NCBI RefSeq assembly: GCF_000379625.1 | Contig: NZ_KB903218.1 | Span: forward strand, 1-64,000 | Direction of reading: 5' to 3' | DNA from: Actinomycetospora chiangmaiensis DSM 45062 | GTDB taxonomy: Bacteria > Actinomycetota > Actinomycetes > Mycobacteriales > Pseudonocardiaceae | Length of the DNA: 64,000 nucleotides | Shown here: positions 9,777 through 17,474 of the stretch, piece by piece | Layout of the letters: each line of letters begins with the position of its first letter | Numbering within the stretch: the stretch's first letter is position 1 | Notes under the pieces: generated by a model | Told to the model about the DNA's origin: nothing | Databases searched by the model: none | The model's input: only the letters and a program-made list of their open reading frames with translations | Translations under genes and position numbers: made by a program

Positions 9777-10370
9777 CTACGGCGGATAGCGGGCGATCGC
9801 CGTGGCAGCGGCCCCGACGAGGTCGATCGTCGAGGTCATCATCCGCCAACCGGTGACGTCGTTGGCGAACTGGGAGCCCCGGAAGAGCCGCTCGCACATG
9901 ATCGCCGCTCCGCCGTCGGACTCGACTTCGGAGGGCGCACCGGCGCCGGCCGTGGTGCGCCACCGCGAGACGAACCGATAGAGCTCCAGGCTCGGACGGA
10001 GACGGGCCCGGGCCGCGGAGAAAATGCTGAGCGTCCAGTCGTCGTCCTCGCCCCGGGCGTTGATGCCGACGCGCGCCGCTCCGGTGGCGTAGAGGAAGGC
10101 GCCCTCGAGGTACTCGCTCTCGAGGAACTCATCGCCCTGGCCGGTGCGCGCCTCTCCGAAGTTCCGGAGGGTGGCGAGGGCGTCTCCACGGGTCATGGAG
10201 GCGATCAGGGGCGTGCTCGGCCGGGCTGGCTGGGATGTTCCCGGAGTCGGCGCGTCGGGACGGACACCGAGGTCCTTCGCGGTCTTCTCGAGCATCATTT
10301 GGCTGGCCGCCAGCACGGCCTGCGTCTGCTCCAGCCCCGCGGCGGCCTGCTGCCCCTCGTATAGAAGCAC
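9777..10370 (-). CDS. Hypothetical protein
   Basis: A 197-residue soluble protein of no family I recognise. It opens with a helical, Gln/Ala-rich region, has a Pro/Thr linker, then a more conserved-looking segment with YLEGAFLYATGAARVG, an acidic GEDDDW and SLELYRFVSRW. The GTG at 10370 was chosen because upstream sequence in the same frame is Arg/Pro-rich and overlaps the opposite-strand antitoxin. The ribosome-binding site is weak, so the start is uncertain. It lies 209 bases upstream of the large membrane-protein gene on the same strand and may be co-transcribed with it. Confidence 0.55.
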   Translation of the reverse strand: MLLYEGQQAAAGLEQTQAVLAASQMMLEKTAKDLGVRPDAPTPGTSQPARPSTPLIASMTRGDALATLRNFGEARTGQGDEFLESEYLEGAFLYATGAARVGINARGEDDDWTLSIFSAARARLRPSLELYRFVSRWRTTAGAGAPSEVESDGGAAIMCERLFRGSQFANDVTGWRMMTSTIDLVGAAATAIARYPP

Positions 10371-10598
10371 GCCCCGGAGAGGGCTCTCAAGGTGGGCGCC
10401 GCAGGGATGCCGCTCGGGGGCACCGACACTGCGCTGGTCGTGCTCGGCTTCCTGGCGGTCCTCGTGCGGGTCCGGGCGCGTTGGGTCCGGGCCGACGCCC
10501 GGTAACCGAACGACGGCTCGTCCGGTCGGCGGCGACCGGTGGTTCGGAGTCGGGGCGGGCGGGAGCCGATATGCAGCTCGCGCATGCATAATGCAAGC

Positions 10599-10835
10599 AT
10601 GGCGACGTCGATCACGGTACGAGACGTTCCGGACGAGGTCCGGGACGAGTTGGCGGCCCGCGCGGCTCGTGCGGGACGGTCCCTGCAGGAGCACCTCAGG
10701 CGGGAGCTCATCGAGATGGCGCGCCGGCCGAGCGGTGAGGCGTTGCTGGAGCGCGTCCGCGCGCGGGTCGAGACCACGGGGACCCGTCTGGACGTGGAGA
10801 CGATCCTGAACCACCGCGACGCGGACCGGCGGTGA
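10599..10835 (+). CDS. vapB: FitA/VapB-type ribbon-helix-helix antitoxin
   Basis: A 78-residue antitoxin. The N-terminal ITVRDVPDEVRDELAARAA is the typical FitA/VapB DNA-binding segment. The C-terminal arm, ending RLDVETILNHRDADRR, would wrap the toxin. The ATG at 10599 starts exactly at the conserved MATSITV. The gene ends in GTGA overlap with the toxin start, the classic vapBC arrangement, and the complex would be expected to repress its own promoter. The same tail sequence recurs in a broken copy at 42,980. Confidence 0.9.
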   Translation: MATSITVRDVPDEVRDELAARAARAGRSLQEHLRRELIEMARRPSGEALLERVRARVETTGTRLDVETILNHRDADRR

Positions 10836-11239
10836 CGCTCGTCGTCGACGCGTCGGTTGTCGTGGCCGCGCTGATCGACGACGGCGAGGTCGGCCGATGG
10901 GCCCGTCCCATCCTCGCCCGTCGGGACATCAGCGCTCCGCACGTCATGGCGTTCGAGGTCGCCAACATCCTGCGGCGCGCTGCCCTCCGTGGCGACGTCT
11001 CCGACGATGTGGTGCGACTGGCGCACGCGGACCTGCTCGACACGGCGATCGAGTACGTGAGCTATGAGGTCGTAGCGCCCCGCGCCTGGGAACTGCGCGG
11101 CTCGGTGACGCTGTACGACGCTGTCTACGTCGCCCTTGCCGAGGCGTCGGACACCTCGCTCCTCACGCTGGACCTTCGTGTGGTCCGAGCACCCGGTCCC
11201 CGGTGTTCATTCCTCACTCCCTGGGATCCGCTGTCTTGA
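10832..11239 (+). CDS. vapC: VapC-type PIN-domain ribonuclease toxin
   Basis: A 135-residue PIN-domain toxin, expected to cut specific RNAs using Mg2+ when freed from the antitoxin. The acidic metal-site residues are in place: Asp6 in LVVDAS, Glu42 in AFEVANIL, Asp96 in LYDAVYVALAE and Asp114 in LLTLDLR. The GTG start overlaps the antitoxin stop. The open frame and full residue set suggest a functional pair. The RNA target cannot be told from sequence. Confidence 0.9.
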   Translation: MTLVVDASVVVAALIDDGEVGRWARPILARRDISAPHVMAFEVANILRRAALRGDVSDDVVRLAHADLLDTAIEYVSYEVVAPRAWELRGSVTLYDAVYVALAEASDTSLLTLDLRVVRAPGPRCSFLTPWDPLS

Positions 11240-11323
11240 GTAGCCGGACGCAGCTGTAGGGCGTCGCTGGTGAGACTTCTGAGTTGTCGAGACAGAACCT
11301 TCGGACAGCGGTTCGTGAGGGCC

Positions 11324-11548
11324 TCACCGACCTCGGAGTGAGTCGGCCGCCCGACGAGGTCGGGCCGCGTCGCGCACGGTGTCGTCCGGCGCCCGTCGGG
11401 GGAGCGGGATGCGCCGCTCCGACCGCCACGCGGCGACGGTCTGCTCGTCGACGGTCCCGTGCCGGGCCATCGCCACCCACGGCGCGGCTACCCACCCGAC
11501 CGCGCCCGCGGCGGCCGCTCCGGCGGCGGCCCACAGGCCCGCCTTCAC
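11324..11548 (-). CDS. Small single-helix membrane protein
   Basis: A 74-residue product beginning with an Ala/Gly/Trp-rich hydrophobic helix (about residues 4-27), followed by a basic cytoplasmic-looking tail containing RSERRIPLPRR. The GTG start overlaps the stop of the next upstream small gene by four bases (GTGA), the main reason for calling it. No family recognised. Confidence 0.5.
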   Translation of the reverse strand: MKAGLWAAAGAAAAGAVGWVAAPWVAMARHGTVDEQTVAAWRSERRIPLPRRAPDDTVRDAARPRRAADSLRGR

Positions 11549-11868
11549 GACACCCACGGCCGGTCCGGGACGAGGGGCACCTGAGGGCACTGCGCCAGGT
11601 GGGCCTCCGGGCAGGGCGGGGTGAGGTCGGCGCCGCAGCCGGGGCAGATCACGACGACCGGACCCGTCGTCGGGAAGGCCTCCGCATCCTCGGGTGGGCG
11701 GCGCTGCTCCGGCAGCGGCGGCAGGTCGTTCGTGGCGCGGGCGGCCGCGTCGAGGCGATCCCGCGTGGAGGAGCGGTTGAGCCGCACGGTCCCGGCGAGC
11801 ACGAAGGCGAGGAGTGCCGCGACCGCCAGCCACCCCACTGCGATGAGCACCCACATCCACGGAGCCAT
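11545..11868 (-). CDS. Small membrane protein with zinc-ribbon-like Cys motif
   Basis: A 107-residue protein with one N-terminal transmembrane helix (about residues 4-27). A charged linker leads to a C-terminal segment with Cys pairs, CPGCGADLTPPCPEAHLAQC, which could bind one zinc ion. It is coupled by a GTGA overlap to the 74-residue membrane protein downstream, so the two probably work together at the membrane. Function unknown. Confidence 0.6.
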   Translation of the reverse strand: MAPWMWVLIAVGWLAVAALLAFVLAGTVRLNRSSTRDRLDAAARATNDLPPLPEQRRPPEDAEAFPTTGPVVVICPGCGADLTPPCPEAHLAQCPQVPLVPDRPWVS

Positions 11869-12044
11869 GTCGTTCCCCCCGAGCCCCCAAATCTGCGCGT
11901 ACGACGCTAGTCCGCCGACTCCCCCCGGTCTCTCCCGCAGACGGCGTATCGGGCCGACGCCCCGTGGAGGATGAGGTCACCGCGACGGCTGATGAGGATG
12001 GTCATCCGGAGACGGCGTCGGGCGGAGAGCGAGGGTGTCCGTCC

Positions 12045-13352
12045 ATGGTCGGTGAGCTGCGGGTGTCGGCGGTCGTGTGTGCCTACACCGAGGACCGGTG
12101 GACCGACGTCGTCGCGTCCGTCGCCTCGCTCGAGGCAGGGACGCGGCAGCCCGACGAGGTCGTCCTCGTCATCGACCACAACCCCGCTCTCGCTCATCGG
12201 GCCACCGAGCAGTGGGGCGGGTCGGGGCTGGTTCGCGTCCTTCCCAACGAGCATGCGCAGGGACTGTCCGGCGCTCGGAACACCGGCCTGCAGCACGTGA
12301 CCGGCGACGTCGTCGCCTTCCTCGACGACGACGCGGCCGCCCGGCCCGACTGGCTCGAGCGCCTCGTCGTGCCCTTCGCGGACCCGGCCGTCGTCGCCGT
12401 CGGCGGCGGCGCCTCCCCGCGGTGGCCGGCGGAGGCACCCGCGTGCCTGCCGCGGGAGCTGCTCTGGATCGTCGGCTGCAGCTTCACCCCAGACCTTCCC
12501 GACGACGGGTCGGGGCCGGTCACCGAGGTCCGCAACGTCATGGGGTGCTCCATGGCCCTGCGCCGGGAGCCGGTCCTGGCGGTCGGCGGGTTCGCCGAGT
12601 CCATGGGCCGGCGCGGCACGCTGCCCCTCGGGTGCGAGGAGACCGACCTCTGCATCCGGCTCCGGCAGGCCGACCCCGGGGCCCGGGTGCTCCTGGTCCC
12701 CGACGCGGTGGTCGACCACCGTGTCTCCGTCAACCGCACCCGGTGGTCCTACCTGGTGCGGCGGTGCCGGAGCGAGGGCCGGTCGAAGGCCGTGCTGTCG
12801 CGGCGGGTGGGGAGCGAGGACGGACTGTCGGCCGAGCGCTCGTACGTCGCGTCGGCGATCCCGCGGGCGGTCGTGCGCGAGCTCGCGTCCGCGGTCCGGG
12901 GCGGTGCGCGGCGCCGGGCCCTCGGCGCGGCCGTCGCCCTGGTGCTCGCCGTGCTCGTCACCGCGGCCGGCTACCTGGTCGGCCTCGCGCGGACCCTGGC
13001 CGCGGCCTCCTGGACGGCGGACGTCGGGGTCCGGCGCGCCACGGCTCTCGTCCTGCTGCTCGCCGGCGTCGCCGCGTGCCTGGCCGCGCTCGTCGGCGCC
13101 CAGGGAGGCGGGCGACTCGCCGTCACGGCCCTGTTCCTGGTGCTCGGACCGGGCTGGGCGGTGGCCGGCTTCCTCCGCCGACCGTCGGTGTCGCTGGCGT
13201 GGACCGTCGCGCTCGGCGTCGGGATGGCCGTCGGCGTCCTGGGCGGCGAGTCGATGCTGCTGTTCGGCGACGTCCACCCCGTCGGCGCGCTGTACCTGGT
13301 CGCGCTCGTCTGCGCCCCCCTGCTCCTGCGGCACACGATCGCCGTCCGATGA
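12045..13352 (+). CDS. GT2 glycosyltransferase with C-terminal membrane domain
   Basis: A 435-residue GT-A glycosyltransferase. The catalytic domain starts RVSAVVCAYTEDRW and has the NTGLQHVTGD helix and the metal-binding FLDDDAAARPDW near residues 92-103. The acceptor-side motif LGCEETDLCIRL follows. From about residue 290, four to five hydrophobic helices anchor it in the membrane. ATG 12045 sits at the start of the domain; an in-frame GTG at 11964 is possible. The stop overlaps the start of the next GT2 gene (ATGA). Probably acts in surface polysaccharide assembly. Confidence 0.85.
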   Translation: MVGELRVSAVVCAYTEDRWTDVVASVASLEAGTRQPDEVVLVIDHNPALAHRATEQWGGSGLVRVLPNEHAQGLSGARNTGLQHVTGDVVAFLDDDAAARPDWLERLVVPFADPAVVAVGGGASPRWPAEAPACLPRELLWIVGCSFTPDLPDDGSGPVTEVRNVMGCSMALRREPVLAVGGFAESMGRRGTLPLGCEETDLCIRLRQADPGARVLLVPDAVVDHRVSVNRTRWSYLVRRCRSEGRSKAVLSRRVGSEDGLSAERSYVASAIPRAVVRELASAVRGGARRRALGAAVALVLAVLVTAAGYLVGLARTLAAASWTADVGVRRATALVLLLAGVAACLAALVGAQGGGRLAVTALFLVLGPGWAVAGFLRRPSVSLAWTVALGVGMAVGVLGGESMLLFGDVHPVGALYLVALVCAPLLLRHTIAVR

Positions 13353-14197
13353 GCACCCCGCGCGTCTCGGTCTGCATCCCCGTCTACCAGGGCGAGGACA
13401 CCCTCGCCGTCACCATGGGCAGCGTTCTCGCGCAGACCTTCACCGACTTCGAGCTCGTCGTCCTCGACAACGGCTGCACCGACCGCTCCGGCGAGATCGC
13501 CCGCTCCTTCGACGACCCACGCGTCCGCGTCGAGCGCAACGAGGAGACGCTGCCGGTCAACGCCAACTGGAACCGGGTCGTCGCGCTGAGCCGGGCACCC
13601 TTGATCAAGTTCCTGTGCGCCGACGACCTCATCCACCCGCAGTGCCTCGAGATCCAGGTCCCGCTGCTCGACGCCGACGCCTCGCTCTCCCTGGTCGCCC
13701 ACCGCCAGCACCTCGTCGACGCCCACGGTCGGATGATCGCGCCCGGGCGCGCCCTGCGCGGGCTCCTCGGGAAGCGTTCCCGACGACAGGTGCTGCGCCG
13801 GGTGGTGCGCAGCGGCGCCAACCCCATCGGCTCGAGCTCCGGGCTGCTCTTCCGGCGGGCCGCCTTCGAGGCCACCGAGGGGTTCCGACGCGACCCCACC
13901 TTCGTCACCGACCTCGACCTGTTCCTCCAGCTCCTCGAGTACGGCCCGATGCTCGGCATGCCGGAGAGCCTCGCCGCGTTCCGCGTCAGCCCCGGCACCA
14001 TCACCGCCGACGCCGGCCGCCGCATCTACGTCGCGCAGCGCGCCTACACCCAGGAGGTGGCGGCCCGGTCCGGCGTCCGGCGCGTGGACCGGGTGGTCGC
14101 CTCGCTCGCGGCGCCGGGCGCACGCCGCCGCCGGGAGGCGGCCTACTTCGTGGGGCGTCTCGGCCATCGGAGGACACCCACGGGAGCGGCGACGTGA
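13349..14197 (+). CDS. GT2 glycosyltransferase
   Basis: A 282-residue soluble GT-A glycosyltransferase with the textbook start RVSVCIPVYQGEDTLAVTM, ELVVLDNGCTD, and the metal site FLCADDLIHP near residues 89-97. The downstream VTDLDLFLQLLEYGP corresponds to the acceptor/base region. Coupled by 4-base overlaps to both the upstream GT2 and the downstream giant membrane protein, so these form one translational unit. Confidence 0.87.
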   Translation: MSTPRVSVCIPVYQGEDTLAVTMGSVLAQTFTDFELVVLDNGCTDRSGEIARSFDDPRVRVERNEETLPVNANWNRVVALSRAPLIKFLCADDLIHPQCLEIQVPLLDADASLSLVAHRQHLVDAHGRMIAPGRALRGLLGKRSRRQVLRRVVRSGANPIGSSSGLLFRRAAFEATEGFRRDPTFVTDLDLFLQLLEYGPMLGMPESLAAFRVSPGTITADAGRRIYVAQRAYTQEVAARSGVRRVDRVVASLAAPGARRRREAAYFVGRLGHRRTPTGAAT

Positions 14198-17172
14198 CGG
14201 CCCGGTACCGACCGCTCGAGGTCCGCACCCCGTCTCCCCGGCGCCCACCGGCGGTCGAGTCGCTGGACGCGCCGACGATCCGGGTGGCCCACGTGGCGTC
14301 GCTGAACGCCCCGACGCTCGCGATGCGGCCGGTCGCGGCGCCGGCCCTGGACGCGCCGACCACGGCCGTCCCGCCGGTCCCGGCCCTCGATGCACCGACC
14401 ACGGCCATCCCGCTCGTGCCGACTGCCGCGTTGGACGCCCCGACCGTCGCGGTCCGTCCCGTCCTCCCGGCCCGGGTGACATTGACCCGCCGAGCTCCGA
14501 CGGCCCCGCAGGTCACCGTCGTTCCTGAGGCGGAGCAGGGCGAGGAGGTCGTCGCGATCGCGGTGCCGGCCGCGGCCACGGAGGTGGCCGAGGCCCCGGA
14601 GGTCGTGGACGACCCGGGCGCCGCGGAGGTCCTGGAGGCAACCGAGGCGCCGGCAAAGCCGGACGTCGCGGAGGAGCCGGACGTTGCGGAGCCGGACGTC
14701 GCGGTGGAGCCGGACGTGGCGGTGGAGCCGGAGGTCGTGGAAGCCCCGGCTGCCTCGGCGGCTGTTGAGGGCGAGGAGGTCGAGGACACCCCGGAGGCCA
14801 AGGACGCGTCGGACGTGGCGGACGTCCCGGAGGCGTCGGAGGTTGCGCCGGCTCCTGACGAGTCGGAGGTCGTGGAGGTTGCGGCTACCTCGGAAGTCGC
14901 AGAGGCCCCGGAGGTTGTCGAGGCCGAGGACGCGTCGGTCGTGGCGGAGGCTTCGGAGGTTGCGGAGGCTCTCGACGAGACGGAGGTCGCGGCGGCTCCC
15001 CGCGAGTCGGAGGTCGTCGAGGCTCAGAAGACGCCGGAGGTCGAGAAGGGCGAGGAGATCGACGCGGTTGCGGCGACTACTGCGGGCGCGGAGGTGACCG
15101 AGGCTCCGGACGTCGCGGACGCTCCAGAGGCCGAGGACATTTCGGAGGCCAAGAAGGCCCCGGAAGCGGCGGACGTCCTGGACGCCCCTGAGGCGCCGGA
15201 AGTCGACGAGGCGCCGGAGGTCGGGGAGGACGAGGAGGTCGTCGCGGTCGCGGTCGCGGCAAGGGCGCCGGGGGCGGAGGTGGCCGAGGCTCCGGCGGTC
15301 GTGGACGCCCCCGAGGTCGAGGACATCCCGGAGGCCGCCGAGCCGGAGCCTGCCGTCGAACCGCGCCCCTCGCGGTCCGACGGCGGTCGCATCCGGACGC
15401 GTCTCGCCGGGTGGGGGAGGGCGGGCGCCTCGCCCGCGCTCGCCGTCGCCGCTCTGGCCTGTCTCCCGCTCGCCGCCGCGACCACCGACACCTCGCGGAT
15501 GACGGGGCTCGGTCTGGCCGGGGTGCTCTCCGATTGGGCCTGGGCGGCGATCGTCCTCGCGGGCCTCGCCTGCGCCGTCGAGCTCCTCACCGCGGCACGG
15601 ACGGTCGTCCTGTCCGCCACCACCGGCGTGCTGATCCTGGTCACGACCGGCATGCCGTCGGTCGTCGAGTCCGGCGCGCGGGTCCCGACCGCCTGGCTGC
15701 ACGCGGGCTTCGTCGACGAACTCCTCACGCACGGCCGCATCCCCGTCGGCGTCGACTCCCGCTTCGGGTGGGCCGGGTTCTTCTCCCAGTGGTCCTGGAT
15801 CCTCGGCGCGAGCGGCGGCGGCACGCTCGACACCGTCCTGCGGTGGGCGCCCCCCGTGATCGTCGCGATGTGGACGGTCGGGGTCGTCGCGATCGCCCGG
15901 CCGCTCCTCGGGTCCGGCCGGCTGCCGTGGGTCGCGGCCTGGCTGTTCTGCGGGACGAACTGGATCGAGCAGGACTACTTCTCCCCGCAGGCCACCGCCA
16001 TCGTGCTCGTGCTGGCCGTCCTCGCCGTCGTGCTCGGCCCGCTCGCCACCCGGCGGGACGCAGGCTGGCCCGTTCCCGACGCCGGGTCGCCCCGCAGCGG
16101 CCTCCTGCGGCGGGGTCTCGTCGCCGCGATGAGCCCGGTGCGACGCCCGGCCCTCCCGCCGTCGCAGGTGCTCCTGACCTGGTTCGTCCTGGTCCTCTGC
16201 GTGCTCGCGGTCTGCGTCGACCACCAGCTCACCCCGTTCGCCCTGGGCGCCCAGCTGTTCGTGCTCGCCGTCGCCGGCCGCTTCTGGGGCCGCCGCGTGC
16301 TGTGGCTGCTGGTGGCGGCCGAGCTCACGTGGGTCCTGGTGGGCGCGCACGATGTTTTCGTCTCGCAGCTGCAGCTCATCACCGGCGACGTCGGCAACGT
16401 CAGCAGCTCGGTCGGGTCGGCACTGATCGGGCGCCTCGTCGGCGATCCCGGGCAGCTCCTCGTCAAGCTCGGCCGGGTCCTCGTCGCCCTCGCCACGTAC
16501 CTCCTCGCGCTCGTCGGGGCGTGGATCCGCTTCCGCCGCCACCGCGAGGTCGTCGTCCTCGCCATGGCGTTCGTCCCGGCCCTGCTGGTGCTCGCCCAGA
16601 GCTACGGCGGCGAGGTCGGGCTGCGCATCGTGCTCTACGCGCTGCCGCTGCTCGCCGTGCTCGGCGCGACGGCGCTCGGCGCCTTCACGCGCCGGTGGCG
16701 GTCCGCCGCCGTCGTCGTCGGGACCCTCGGCCTGGTCGCCCTGCTGGCGCTGCTCGTCACCCTGCGCGGGGGCAACGACTCCTACCTGACCGTGTCCCCG
16801 GACGAGGTCGCCACGACCCGGGCGGTCCTGGCGGCCGCCCCGCCGGGGACGAAGGTCCTGCCGCTCGCGAACCAGGGCCCGATCGACGTCTCGCACGTCC
16901 TGGACGTGGAGCAGACGAACTCGGCCGCCGGGTGCGACGAGCTCGACCTCGACCTCCTGCGTTGCGCCGACGAGGAGCAGCCCTACGAGATCCTCGTGCT
17001 CCCGACGATGGACGCGGAGGGTGTCGCGCTCCAGAACCGGACCCCGGGATGGACCCACACCGCGATCCTCAGCCTGACCGGCAGCGGAACCTACCGGGTG
17101 GTGTGGGAGATCGACGGGTCCCACGGCCCCGGCGACACGACGGCCCTGCTGCGGAGGGTGGAACACCGGTGA
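14194..17172 (+). CDS. Polytopic membrane protein with long acidic Ala/Glu/Val/Pro repeat domain
   Basis: A 992-residue protein of unknown function in a glycan cluster. Residues 24-84 carry five copies of an LDAPT-centred repeat (LDAPT at 24, LNAPT at 37, LDAPT at 52, 65 and 80). Residues about 111-390 are a low-complexity strongly acidic stretch rich in APEV, EVAE and DVA units. From about residue 412 there are roughly ten transmembrane helices, then a periplasmic-looking C-terminal domain (about 830-992) with a Cys pair near GCDELDLDLLRC. The polytopic part resembles GT-C-type glycosyltransferases or glycan polymerases in general shape only. The GTG start overlaps the upstream GT2 stop. The acidic tail would face the cytoplasm if the first helix runs in to out. 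Confidence 0.75.
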   Translation: MTARYRPLEVRTPSPRRPPAVESLDAPTIRVAHVASLNAPTLAMRPVAAPALDAPTTAVPPVPALDAPTTAIPLVPTAALDAPTVAVRPVLPARVTLTRRAPTAPQVTVVPEAEQGEEVVAIAVPAAATEVAEAPEVVDDPGAAEVLEATEAPAKPDVAEEPDVAEPDVAVEPDVAVEPEVVEAPAASAAVEGEEVEDTPEAKDASDVADVPEASEVAPAPDESEVVEVAATSEVAEAPEVVEAEDASVVAEASEVAEALDETEVAAAPRESEVVEAQKTPEVEKGEEIDAVAATTAGAEVTEAPDVADAPEAEDISEAKKAPEAADVLDAPEAPEVDEAPEVGEDEEVVAVAVAARAPGAEVAEAPAVVDAPEVEDIPEAAEPEPAVEPRPSRSDGGRIRTRLAGWGRAGASPALAVAALACLPLAAATTDTSRMTGLGLAGVLSDWAWAAIVLAGLACAVELLTAARTVVLSATTGVLILVTTGMPSVVESGARVPTAWLHAGFVDELLTHGRIPVGVDSRFGWAGFFSQWSWILGASGGGTLDTVLRWAPPVIVAMWTVGVVAIARPLLGSGRLPWVAAWLFCGTNWIEQDYFSPQATAIVLVLAVLAVVLGPLATRRDAGWPVPDAGSPRSGLLRRGLVAAMSPVRRPALPPSQVLLTWFVLVLCVLAVCVDHQLTPFALGAQLFVLAVAGRFWGRRVLWLLVAAELTWVLVGAHDVFVSQLQLITGDVGNVSSSVGSALIGRLVGDPGQLLVKLGRVLVALATYLLALVGAWIRFRRHREVVVLAMAFVPALLVLAQSYGGEVGLRIVLYALPLLAVLGATALGAFTRRWRSAAVVVGTLGLVALLALLVTLRGGNDSYLTVSPDEVATTRAVLAAAPPGTKVLPLANQGPIDVSHVLDVEQTNSAAGCDELDLDLLRCADEEQPYEILVLPTMDAEGVALQNRTPGWTHTAILSLTGSGTYRVVWEIDGSHGPGDTTALLRRVEHR
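14263..14445 (+). repeat. Five LDAPT peptide repeats inside the giant membrane protein
   Basis: Tandem in-frame repeats of 13-15 codons, each centred on LDAPT or LNAPT followed by a hydrophobic-Ala-Val-Pro-Val pattern. They precede the acidic low-complexity stretch encoded at about 14524-15363. Confidence 0.8.
14524..15363 (+). repeat. Acidic low-complexity repeat region (APEV/EVAE/DVA units)
   Basis: About 280 codons coding almost only Ala, Glu, Val, Asp and Pro, in irregular 3-6 residue units. The DNA is built from repeated gcggaggtc/gtcgcggag-like blocks, making it prone to slippage and length variation. Confidence 0.8.
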
Positions 17173-17396
17173 TCATGACCGAGCCGATGCGCCTGGCGGC
17201 CGGCGCCTTCGGGGTGTTCCTCGTGCTGCTCGTCGTGCGCGCGGTGGTCGGGGAGACCGGCGGCGTGCCCTACCGGGCGCTGGGCCGGGTCCGGGTGGTG
17301 CGGGTGCTCGACCTCGCCGCCGTCCTCGCCGCGGCGGGCCTGCTCGCGGCGCTGCTCGCGGTCGTCGTCACGTCCCTCGGCGCGCCGTCCGCGTAA
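17169..17396 (+). CDS. Small two-helix membrane protein
   Basis: A 75-residue protein with two hydrophobic segments (FGVFLVLLVVRAVV and VLDLAAVLAAAGLLAALLAVVV). The GTG start overlaps the stop of the giant membrane protein by four bases; an ATG two codons later is the alternative. The coupling suggests an accessory subunit of the upstream membrane protein. Family not recognised. Confidence 0.65.
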   Translation: MIMTEPMRLAAGAFGVFLVLLVVRAVVGETGGVPYRALGRVRVVRVLDLAAVLAAAGLLAALLAVVVTSLGAPSA

Positions 17397-17425
17397 TCCG
17401 GCCGCACCCGCACACCTACGACGAC

Positions 17426-17462
17426 GGGCGCCGTCGGTCGAGGGAGTCGACCGACGGTGCCC
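17426..17462. terminator. Strong bidirectional hairpin between convergent genes
   Basis: GGGCGCCGTCGGTCGA (17426-17441) and TCGACCGACGGTGCCC (17447-17462) form a 16-base stem with one mismatch and a 5-base loop. It sits between the stop codons of convergent operons, so it can terminate both. No T-run, as is common in high-GC actinobacteria. Confidence 0.8.
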
Positions 17463-17474
17463 GCGGACCCGTCG

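Noticed and set aside
10407-10505. Short hydrophobic peptide (LVVLGFLAVLV) with a look-alike frame at about 31194-31262
   Set aside because: The similarity spans only about ten hydrophobic residues and the surroundings do not match, so chance is likely.
14143-17166. A 1007-codon open frame on the strand opposite the giant membrane protein
   Set aside because: It mirrors the repetitive plus-strand coding region, is Asp/Arg-rich with no domain, and lacks a ribosome-binding site; the plus frame has helices and operon coupling.
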